Assembly (NCBI RefSeq): GCF_050947875.1
Contig: NC_134573.1
Location: 71,239,315-71,303,314, forward strand
Reading direction: 5' to 3'
Source of the DNA: Dermacentor variabilis
Lineage: Eukaryota > Arthropoda > Arachnida > Ixodida > Ixodidae
DNA: 64,000 bases
Shown: in pieces, positions 31,275 to 41,200 of the stretch
Layout: every line of letters begins with the position of its first letter
How positions within the stretch are numbered: position 1 is the first letter of the stretch
Position numbers and translations under genes: made by a program
The notes under the pieces: generated by a model
Told to the model about the DNA's origin: nothing
Seen by the model: the letters and a program-made list of their open reading frames with translations, nothing else
The model's database searches: none

Positions 31275-33039
31275 GTTATAACAATGGAATTTTCGTGGCA
31301 CCTGAATATTGTTATAAGCGGGTTCAACTGTATATATATATCCTGCATGACATGCTGCCAGCCTGCTTTATGGTGCGCTCTTCTGAAGAGTCCCACATGA
31401 AATTGGTGTTCAGAGACAGAGCAAAGGTTCGTTCATTGTTTAGGCTTCTTCAAAACAATAATAAAAATGATTTATAGTTATTGAGGCCTTGATAAGCAAA
31501 ATTTCACTTCATCGTGCTTACGCAGTTTTTTTAAAATTTACGATCAAACCCACTTTTAAATGCCAAACATGACGCTAATTTCAGACAGAATGGTGTGTCG
31601 ATTTTGCAAATACTAGCCTGCAGCTGCAGGCTCATGGCTGCTGAAGTTAGCTTCACTTTAGCTGTTATATTTGTAAGGCAGTTCATACCAACATGTTGCA
31701 CTGTGGTAAAAGCTAGGTTTTGCCTTCTAAAATATGCTATTTCCGAAAATCCTTATTTCTTCCTGTACTGTTTTTATTCAACTAAAGCAAGCGACAAAAT
31801 AATATTAAATTATTGTACATGTCATGCTAGCTCATTCTCTCACTTTAGTGACCAACATAAATGCAAAACACATTGATGTGTGTATTTTGCGGAACAATCT
31901 TTTTTATTTTGCACTTATACTGGCATATAAAGCGGCACTATTTTTTCCAGCACACCTTTCTGACCACCTCTTGTCGTGCCTTCTCAACTATAGTGAATGA
32001 CAGCCTAAGATTTCAGTACATGGTCCGCCCACAAAAAATGTGGTGTATTTGCCCTTCACCGAAAGAAAGCTGAGCCAGCTGGAGTCTCAATTGCTCACAG
32101 CTTAATGACGTTGCTCTGCTAATGTAAATGCTAGCCTAATTGGAAAATAAAAACTTGTTTCAAGCTGAAATATCACCTTTGAGTGAGCAGTAATCTCAGG
32201 ATTGCCTAAAAATTTGACAGGACATTTGGCTTTTGTCCTAAATCTAGTAGCACAGGGACAGATTTGTACAGAGGAAACAGCCATTTTAAGCACGCAAAAC
32301 CACTTAGCGACGCTGATTAGCAGGCACATCTTTGCAAGTTGTGTTTGAGTTGGACGGCGTACACATATCCTTTTATTTTTAGGTTGCCACTGACTACAGA
32401 CCATTGTAAATCACCGTGGTCTCGCGCATGGGGCAATCATTTGTTTTTTGCTCCAATGGATCCTTGTGTTGTCGGTCAAACATGCTCTTGATAAGTCGAA
32501 TTATTCTTCCCAGCTAAAAGTTGCTGTTAAGTGTTCTCCAACATTGTAACGCAGAACGGTTTCTGGGTCTTCCGATGTGGAGAACACAGTACACGTGTTG
32601 TTTATAATTATGTACCATGGCAGAAATAGAATTACAATAAATTGGCGATGTCTAGTTTAGTCAAAGTGGCAAATGAAATGGATTTGCAGCCTCACCCAAG
32701 ACAAACGTTTAGCACTCCAGGACTATGTGCCCCTTCCATTACAACTCCGTTCCAGAATCTCAGCTTCCCATTATATTCCTGTTCCAGCTGCCCGACTCAC
32801 ATCGTTCCATTCACATTCTATTCCGGGCATTTGAAAATGTGCAATTATTCCGGAATCATTCCAACTCCAGAGTTTCCACAATGCAACTTTGGTTCTCATT
32901 TGATATATCGAGTACACAGCTAGCGCACTAGACACATTTGACATGTGATTATTATGCAAAGGACCTTAAAAAATGTGGGGACACAGACAGCCAGCAATGC
33001 AGACTTACAACTTTATACTTCGGAACACCATAAAAACAT
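31275..33039. other. Non-coding region
   Basis: Nothing coding was accepted. Around 32700-32880 there are repeated ATTCCG/GGAAT-type words (TATTCCGGGCATTTG, ATTATTCCGGAATCATTCC), suggesting a decayed DNA-transposon end; borders could not be set. Confidence 0.4.
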
Positions 33040-33300
33040 ACGAAACCCTGCCGGAATGTATTGCAGTCGACGTGTAAAAGTTTTTCCGCTGAGAACATCC
33101 TGCTGCGGCATGGTACCCCAGATGTTCTCACCAATAGAGGAATGGCTTTTACAGAAGAATTTACCAAGCAGTCAGAGAAGCCACAAAAGAACAATTGCCT
33201 ACCACCCACAGGTGTATGGTCTTACGGAGTGGCTGAACGAGACCCTCGCTGACATGATGGCAATGCACATCGACATTGAGCACAAGAAGTGAGATTTTTT
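33040..33300 (+). mobile_element. Ty3/gypsy integrase relic
   Basis: Frames shift, but the pieces AENILLRHGTPDVLTNRG, MAFTEEFT, RTIAYHPQVYGLTEWLNETL and ADMMAMHIDIEHKK match the integrase core of Ty3/gypsy retrotransposons, including the HGxPxxLxxxRG and AYHPQxxGLxExxN blocks. The second catalytic Asp position in the DRG block reads N here. No LTRs or other domains were found nearby, so it is an isolated fragment. Confidence 0.75.
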
Positions 33301-33348
33301 ACCTATATATTTACTCATACTGCTAGCCTGTCGGCCGTTACAGGGCGA

Positions 33349-33463
33349 GTCAAAAGCAGCACTTCTGCAATAAGTACAGTACATGAATATTCCAGTATTG
33401 CATAAAGCACAAAAAGCAGGTCAATAGCAGCATTTCTGCAACTAGTGCAGTACATGAATAAGC
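33349..33463. repeat. Two-copy tandem duplication, 71-bp period
   Basis: GTCAAAAGCAGCACTTCTGC at 33349 and GTCAATAGCAGCATTTCTGC at 33420 begin two diverged 44-bp copies separated by unlike sequence. It sits between the gypsy relic and the LINE. Confidence 0.7.
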
Positions 33464-33492
33464 AAACATTGTTGTGCTTTATCTCTTGACAA

Positions 33493-34612
33493 TAATGGCC
33501 AAATGGATATAACATACTTAGATTTCACCAAAGCCTTCAATAAGATTCTGCACGACGAATTGATCTTTAAACTTAAGATTATTGGCATACCTGACATCTT
33601 CATAAACTGGATTATTGCTTATCTGGCCAAATGCACCCAGTATGTTACAACTGATGAGCATAGCTCAGCCACTCTTCCAGTTACATCAGGGGTGCTGCTA
33701 GGTAGTGTCTTGGAGCCTTTGCTGTTCATAGTATATATGAATGACATCGTTAAGAACATAACTCCCGGTGTGCAAATTAGTCTGTTTGCCGATGATCGGG
33801 TTTTTTACAGTGGCCTAACTTGTCAGAATGATCATAATGAAGTGGTGTAATGAATGGGGGATGTTTATTAACACTGAGAAATCTTTGTTTCATTATAAAT
33901 CTTGTAAAAAAGAAAACAGTAACTTTTTCTTATATACTAGGTTCTTCAGCACTGTGTGAGACTACAAATAGGTGTTACTTAGGTGTTACTTTGACTTCCA
34001 CTTAGTCGCGGAACAGGCACATTAATGATATTTGTTCTACTTTTTGAAAACTCTGTTTCCTAAGACACAAACTGAAGAATGCCCCTCCTAGTGTAAAATT
34101 ACTGTTATTTTTCTTTTATTAGGAATCCTTACATGGAATCCTTACACTAAGTCAAATATCAGGCATCTTGAAGAGATACAAAGAAGGGGAGTTAAGTTTA
34201 TATTTCATAAATTCATAAGGCTGGACTCTCCCTCTGAAGTTATGTCAGTAAATTCTATACCTACTCTTGAATCACGCGGAAAGTAGCCAAGGCTTGAATT
34301 CCTTTCGCTCCTTCTCAACAAGCTTGAAATGAAACCATCGGCTTACATAATGCCTGCAACAACACGGCACACAAGACAGTGTCATGCTCACTCACTAATA
34401 CCCTATTATGCTAGAACTGATACACTTAAATTTTCTTTTTTTCCCCGAACTATATCGGACTGGAACGATGGTTTACAAACACACTGTGACTAAGCATTGT
34501 ATAAATTTGTACTTGCTTGTTCCTGATTTGTTCGCTATTGTTTGCATGTATTCTATTGCCCCTCTCCTTGGACCGAAGGGTCTGCAGTATGTACTAAATA
34601 AATAAAATAAAA
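33493..34612 (+). mobile_element. 5'-truncated LINE with RT C-terminal half and 3' tail
   Basis: One frame at 33503-33850 reads ITYLDFTKAFNKILHDELIF, KLKIIGIPDIFINWIIAYL, TSGVLLGSVLEPLLFIVYMN and ISLFADDRVFYSG, the core of a LINE reverse transcriptase with FADD intact. A stop follows, and later frames carry the thumb and C-terminal end (EIQRRGVKFIFHKFIR, then FFPRTISDWND). The 3' UTR holds CCCTCTCCTTGGACCGAAGG and ends AAATAAATAAAATAAAAATAA. It faces the LINE at 34800-36600, 3' end to 3' end. Confidence 0.88.
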
Positions 34613-34799
34613 ATAAGCGAACAATAAACATAAGCCTACATAAGCGAAATATTCTGTACATGCACCAATCAATAATACAAGCCTATCAATGCAATGTTAA
34701 CAAATGAGCTCATACACACACAAAAGAAAAAAAACCAGTGAGCATGTACATATGCGTGAATCTTTCAATGTAGTTTCACTTTATTCTCAAGTTTTTCTG
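34613..34799. other. Spacer between two convergent LINEs
   Basis: About 190 bp of AT-rich sequence separates the 3' tails of two LINE fragments. No feature was seen. Confidence 0.5.
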
Positions 34800-36600
34800 C
34801 ACTGGTGCTTTCTCATGTTAACACCGGTAATTAATTCCATTGTTTGATGGTTGTAGGGAAGAAAGAAAATGCACTAGAATTATTGCGCATCTGAGATATT
34901 TGAAAAGTACCATCTTTGCTTCTCCGTAACGTTCTACCCTGTCGTGCAATCAAATACTGTTTACTAATGATGTTTAATGTATTTTTAATGAGAAGAAAGA
35001 AGAACTTTAGCCTGGCTATGTGCCTGCATTCAGTGAGCAAAGGCAAGTTCAGCAAACCGAGCATTTTGGAGACAGAATCTGTGCAAAAATATCTAGCTAG
35101 AATAAACCTTGCTGCTTGACATTGAACTCTTTCCAGTCTCTCAATTAACCCCGACTGATAAGGGTCCCAGGTTATGCTGGAACATTCTAGTGTAGGCTGA
35201 ACGTATGTTAAATAAGCTGTTAGCTTTACTGACCGTGAGGCTAACTGCAATTTTCATTGGAAGTACCAAAGCTTCCTTTACACGGTTCTGCATATTCTTT
35301 TGTAACATGGTTTGACCAGATTAATTTCACAGATATATGTATGCCTAAGTATTTCAGCATGTCAACCGTAGAAAGCACCGAAGAATTCACTGTATAATAA
35401 AAATCGAAGATATGATTTCTTTTATTCGTTATGTGCAATACAATAGTTTTATTCTCATTTATTTTCATTTTACATTTGTTGCACCATTCTTCTATAGTCC
35501 TAAGAGCATCACTGAGTAATTGCTGATCTTCGATGCTATTAATTTCTTTGTATAATAGACAATCATTGGCAAAAAAGTCGCACCATGACTCCTTCGTCAA
35601 TCGCAGAGGAGATGTCGTTAACATAGACTCAAAAATAATGCAGTACCTAACACAGACCCTTGTGGCACACCTTTGATTTAATGTGTTCCACTTTACGTAT
35701 TGAGTGCTGCTCTGGAGGTTATCCATTTTATTATTTTTCTGTTTATTCCCATATCAGTCACTTTCACAATCAATTCTGCATGTAGAACTCTATCAAATGC
35801 TTTTGACAGATGGCATCTATCTTTTTCTTGTTGTTTAATGCGCTGGCAAAGTCATGAATTGTTTCAAGAAGCTGCATTGTTGTGCAAAGGCACTGACAGA
35901 ATGCGTGTTGGTTGGAAAAAGAATTAGTTTGCATTTTCTATGTACCTGTAAATTAACTTGTCTGTAATGTGTTCTAGGAGCTTGCAGTAAATGCAAGTCA
36001 ACGTTACTGCACGATAATTTTCAACACTCTATGTCCAGACTTGTGCACAGGTATAACTTTTGTCATTAGCCAGTCATCAGGGACTTGGCCTTTCGTGAGT
36101 GACGTGTCAGATATAATTTTAAACTAATGTCCAACCCATTCCGCATACCTGCGCAGAAATGCATCCAGTAACTCATCGGACATACTGATTTTTTTTACGT
36201 CAATGTTCAGTAGTAGAACCACAATTCCCTCATACGAGACTCCAACGTTTGGCATTTCTTCCGAGTGAGGCAATGGAGAGAGTGTGGATTCAATACTGGA
36301 TTGTGACAGAACAGAAAACACCAACTGAAAGAACTCGTAAGAAGGTCAAAGCAAGCACTGCAGGATCAGTAACCACAGTGTTATCTACTACAATGCTATG
36401 TGACTCGTCCTTTTGCCACATATGACGCCAAAATTTATCGGGAAATGACCTCGTGAAATTTGTCAGTATTTTTTTGTAATATCTATTTTTGACTTCAGTA
36501 ATCACAGAATGCACTTGTGTGGACAACTCAGTTATTTTTGCGCTGTCTTTCGTTTCTTTCCGTCTCTGGCAGTTCATTCTATGATTTAGTTGGATGATCT
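34800..36600 (-). mobile_element. Inverted, 5'-truncated LINE with mutated RT active site
   Basis: Minus-strand pieces run from the linker (TKDSAKITELSTQVHSVI, NRYYKKILTNFTRSFPDKFW) through RT to the C-terminus (VDMLKYLGIHISVKLIWSNH, SRSVKLTAYLTYVQPTLECS, RQGRTLRRSKDGTFQIS). The catalytic FADD box reads FFANDCLLYKEI, so one Asp is changed to Asn; with the frameshifts this marks a dead copy. The thumb region resembles that of the 8 kb LINE more than that of the 24.8 kb one. Confidence 0.88.
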
Positions 36601-36784
36601 CCCTGCTGATCTAAGGGTTCCGTTTAGTTTTCTTCTTTTGCGATGCCGTCATTCCGTAAGTAACTTTCGCTTACAACACGGCAGTGTAAGAGATCATCGC
36701 TCAAGCACTGCGTACAGATGGTTAACCAGCGGAGCTGTAGCGTGCGGCCCTGGTGTTTATCACTGGGTTAATCCCGACGGTTGA
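36601..36784 (-). repeat. 3' flank of the Arg/Ala-rich ORF
   Basis: On the minus strand this follows the stop codon of the short ORF and contains GGATTAACCCAGTGATAAAC and GGTTAACCATCTGTACGC. No gene was seen. From memory such sequences recur in tick genomes, which would make the ORF part of a repeat family; this was not checked. Confidence 0.35.
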
Positions 36785-36979
36785 TTAAACGACGTCTTGG
36801 TAGGCTGCCGGATCCTTGGTGCGCGGTTCTTGCTTGCGCTCGGCTGCAAGAGTCTGTACTTGTACCCGTGCTGCAGCATCGGCACGGCATAGATGAGCCT
36901 GTTCCCGGTTCTGCTCGCAGCGTTGCTGATCGTAAGCTGCCTTCTCCGCAGGAGTACGTATGACGCGTGGCTTACCCAT
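36785..36979 (-). CDS. Short Arg/Ala-rich ORF (STPR-like), possibly repeat-borne
   Basis: A 64-residue frame starts MGKPRVIRTPAEKAAYDQQ and continues EQNREQAHLCRADAAARVQ, then TLAAERKQEPRTKDPAAY. The regular R/Q-E-R-A-A-A spacing recalls the STPR type of DNA-binding repeat. A TATATATAG box lies about 64 bp upstream on the same strand (37050-37041). The frame stays open upstream to 37207, so the start could differ. It could be a small host gene, a decayed domain, or an ORF of a repeat unit. The GC content is higher than the neighbouring LINE. Confidence 0.4.
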   Translation of the reverse strand: MGKPRVIRTPAEKAAYDQQRCEQNREQAHLCRADAAARVQVQTLAAERKQEPRTKDPAAYQDVV

Positions 36980-37040
36980 ATCGTAGCCGGAAAGAAATTG
37001 CTGCACGAGCGCTCGGCTGCGACGGAAAGCAACGATGGCA

Positions 37041-37050
37041 CTATATATAC
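37041..37050 (-). promoter_or_regulatory. TATA-box-like sequence
   Basis: GTATATATAG on the minus strand, placed about 64 bp before the ATG at 36979, a normal distance for a short 5' leader. It is a sequence match only. Confidence 0.35.
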
Positions 37051-37801
37051 TGGCGCAGTCAATCGCGCGCCTCTCTTTCTCTCTTCTTTTGTTTCTCGCG
37101 TGCGCATGGGGTTGCGCCGGAGGAGCTTTCGGCGTACAGGCGACAGACGGACGGACGGAGGATTTTTCTAGCCTAATACACCTTCGCTGTAAAATTCTTT
37201 CTTCCATATAAACTAGCGAGCGCTTCGCAGTTCACGCACGAGACCTGCATTCCGTACAATCAGGAATTGTAGCTCATAGTTACCGCTTGTCTAACATCAT
37301 AGTTTTCCTCTCACCGCATGTCAAGCGACCAATTTGAAGATCGAATCCCTACAACGTAAGCTACACGGAACGCCTCCGACCAACTTGCAGCTCCTTTTCC
37401 GGCATGCCTTCACAGAACACCTATGACGCCTTTCGGCAACCGTAACTGACTGTAATTCATACTTCCCGCTCCTCCACATGAGCGTTAGCACACGTCCACT
37501 GTACAACTAAATATTTTTTTAAGTAAACTTAAACGAAACAAAACTCTAAGGCAGCATTAATGTTAGAAAATACTTCTCAATATATTATAATATACTCAGC
37601 GAAAGATTTGATGCTCGCAGTCTAACATTTTTGTGATCCTTATTGTCTCAAATTAGCGGCTCAGGCACGGCGGTCTCTCAACACTGTCTCTTTGCCGTCC
37701 GCGTGCGCGCTTGTCGTCGCTGCGTCCATATTGCGGCTTCTCCGCCGGTCATAACTTCCACAAAGCGGAGCTGGACCTTTGAGTCGCACAACAGCAAAGC
37801 C

Positions 37802-38242
37802 ATGAGTACACCGACGTTCATCGATGTCGGCGTGGATGAGCAGTGCCTTGACCTGCGCGCCTACTTCAAGAGCCTCGGCGCCGAGATTTCGGACGAGCAG
37901 TTCCCCGAGACCTTGGCTCTCAACCTGGCCGAAATCATCAACGTGTGCGACGTTTGCTTCCGCGAGGCCACCGATTCCGATATCGAGGCCGTGCTCAACA
38001 GCATCGTGTCCCTTCTCGTGGATGTGGTGCCGTCCGAGGGCGAGCCGCTAGTGAACGCGTTCTGCGCCAAGCTGGCGCAAGCCCCTTCCAACCGTCTCGG
38101 CGTGATGGCCGTGCGCGTGCTTCAGAATCTGTTCGAAGCGTTAAGCGTGGACAGCCCACTTCGTTACGATGTCTACTACAACCTGGTCAAAGCGGCAGCC
38201 AAAACGGACATGATAATGTCGGTGTTCAGCGACCTCGCCAAG
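37802..38242 (+). CDS. eIF3m: eIF3m exon 1
   Basis: Encodes residues 1-147, the N-terminal helical part, starting MSTPTFIDVGVDEQCLDLRA and ending FSDLAK at the strong donor AAG|GTAAGG. The GC-rich, CpG-containing start and the lack of a TATA box just upstream are typical of a housekeeping promoter. A pyrimidine-rich CTCTTTGCC at about 37690 could be a TOP-like start, which is speculative. Confidence 0.97.
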
Positions 38243-41200
38243 GTAAGGTGACAGCAAATCCCCCCGACCACGCTTCTGCTGACAGCTTTGGGTGCCGGTT
38301 TCGGCAAGGTTCTGACTGGTGTTTTATAAGTCGCGGGTCGCTTTTCTTTCTTCGCAGCGATATTTTTACGAGTACTGCTCCAGAAGGGCACATGTTACCG
38401 GCAAACGGAGGCCTCTGGAGAGCACCTGAGGTTATAATAAAGCAGGCGACGCAGGCTCCAGCGCACCCAAGTGGTAGCGGGGGGATCAAAGCTGGAAGCA
38501 GGGCGGCCCGTGGGTTGGGTCCGCGGAGGCCGAAGCGTGCCAGGGGTTCGCATAAAAAATTGGCTGTCAGTTGATCTTACACACCCCTGGCACGCGCAGG
38601 CCTCGGCGAGCCCCAACCAACGGACCAGTCCGGGTTCTAGCTTTGGTGTCCCCGTTTGCCGCTTTACCGCTTGTGATATTCCCACTTAAACTTTGCCGAT
38701 CCCGTACTGATAGTTTCGCTCATTCGATGCACCAGTCCTTGCGCGGTCACATGATGAGACAAGTTGCACGCTGATTCACTCAAATCTTAATCATCGGTCG
38801 TGTCAACGCCTCGCATCTCATTCACAACGCTGATTCTTACTATTGCTGTGTCACCTGTGAGAGCCTATGCAGAAGCAGCGAGACCATGGCTCCGTTTCAG
38901 TGCAGTTGCAGTGACCCCTTCATCGCCATAGCTGCTCAAATGTCATGTCAACAAAGACAGTGGGCTTAATGACTTTAAATAAATTCTTTCATTTTATTTG
39001 TCTTCTATATTTCATACCAGCATGAAGAATTGGCGACAGAAATCGAGGACATAAGCGAGCGCCGAATGACACGTGCATTAAGGTTTGAAAAAAAAAAAAA
39101 AGATGCATGAGTTACATTAATCACTGCCTGGAATGCACAGTCTCAACATTGATGTGCAGAATGGTTTGATATAATATACCTGGACCCTTCATATTTCTAA
39201 CTACTACGTAGTTTAGCATTAAACGCTGTGTCAAGTTCGTAGACCGATCATATGCCAGTTTTTGACATTTTTTCTGTTGCAGCCATTGGAATTCCAGTTT
39301 GCATTCAAGACAGCTTTTTGCCGTCACTTCATGCTATTATACCAGTGTCACACGTACACGTCTGATCGTGATCGGCTCTCTCGCGCATTTTGTGCCAATC
39401 ACGACCGAGAAATTCGATCCGGATCGGGCTTGATCGCGATCAAAAGTGCGCCGTGTGACACCCGTATAGCAGATACTGTGCGTTTCCGTTTTCAGTAGGG
39501 TTTCGGAGTTTTGGCTGCACCTCAATTCTTTAAATACAGTAGCACAGCATCGCATCACTATCAAATGTTAGTGTTCTCCTGAGCAGTTCAACTGCCATTA
39601 CTTATGTCGTAATTCTTTTTTTCTTTTTTTTTGCCACCAGTGGACAGAGCATCAATCACGTGACACAGGTTGCAGTTGTACTGTTTCTGTTATGTGCTCC
39701 TGTAAAGAGCAAAGTTTCAACAGGCCACATGCGTGGGCATGTGAATTCTATAGTTTGGTTGAGAATCGGACTCAACAGTTGCAACTCATATGTAATGCTT
39801 GCTTGCTTACTTTAGCTGTTCATCCTGTTCATTCATGCCACAGCAGTATTGACTTTGTAGTGTCATTTTGTGGTGTCGGATCTATGCTGTGCCAAAATAG
39901 GGAGTGGGGGGGGGGGGGGGGGCTGTAGTACTCCTATTAGGAATAGGATTGCAAGTATTTCTATAATATTGCATGCCAACATAAATATACATTTAATTGC
40001 CACACTGACAGCAATCTTTCAATGTTACTTGCCATATGGGCAGAAGATGACAATGGATAAATACGATGGAGGTCAAAGAGAAGGAAGAAATGCTAGAAGT
40101 TAGAACATGGCTATCTGTGTGGCAATTGCAAGTGTAATAGTTACAGCAACGGGATGTATCCATATATTCACTCATTTGTCCTAAATTTAGCACCAAGATT
40201 GCTTTTGCTAGCATGTTTTGTCTAAAGCTATGTTTAATTACAATACTTGCTTCTTTTATTTGATTTATGCCATGGTATGGCTTCAACAAAAATATTGAAA
40301 TCCTCTATGAGGAAAGAGCCTCTGTAAGGCCTGCCATAACCACTGAGAAAGCACACTGTTGTTTTAGTGAGGTTTAACTTGGTAGCACATTTTGTGTGCT
40401 TATATCTTGTTAAACACTCTTCTCACGGCAGCAAAGTGCATGTGTCCATTAAATGTTGCCTGCACCTGATTAAAGGAGTAGTGATAGAGAATAACATGCT
40501 ACAGTTTCTTTTGGCACTTCTTCGACTCCTGCAAGCATGAGAAGTGGTTTTCTTGCATAACATTTGATACCAGCATGGCAGGCGTCTGTGTATTGCTGCT
40601 CCCATAGAGTTTCATACAATTACTAGAGGGAACTGTGGTACTAGTGTCTATTGGAGCTGCGAGCAGGGTGGTTCATCTGGCATGGGAATGATGGTTAGTG
40701 CATGTATTCACCTATACGTTGTTGTTCTGGCTTTAAACAGCTTTGTTACTTTTCGAACTGATCATTTTCAAGAAAGTACTGCGTTAAAAACAAAGCATTA
40801 TTCATTTTATCTGACGGCAGGCTTTGAATGCAGGACCTCTATTACAGCCCAGTATTGAAACCACTACGCCACGGATGCATGGACATGCAAAACTGCTGAA
40901 GTTAACAGCGATTGTGCGCATTCGCAGTCTTGTTGTGTTCTGCATTAAAAAGAAAAGTATTGAGTGCCTCGAAATTTAGGCCAATGAATGCAGATAAAGT
41001 ACAATAAGCTAAGCCACAAGAACGAACATCAGATGAATCCATGTACTCACCATTATTCCCGTGGTGGCTGAATTATCACAGCACCAGCATTCCCTCTAGT
41101 AATTATTCTATGAAGCTCTACGGCTGCTCCTATGTGAGTGCACAGACAATATACATTGATCCGTACAGGCATAACAGCACTCTTAAAAGTTGTACTGAAT

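Noticed and set aside
37861..38574. Alternative frames over eIF3m exon 1 and its intron
   Set aside because: Shadow frames of a clearly conserved exon; codon choice and homology support only the eIF3m frame.
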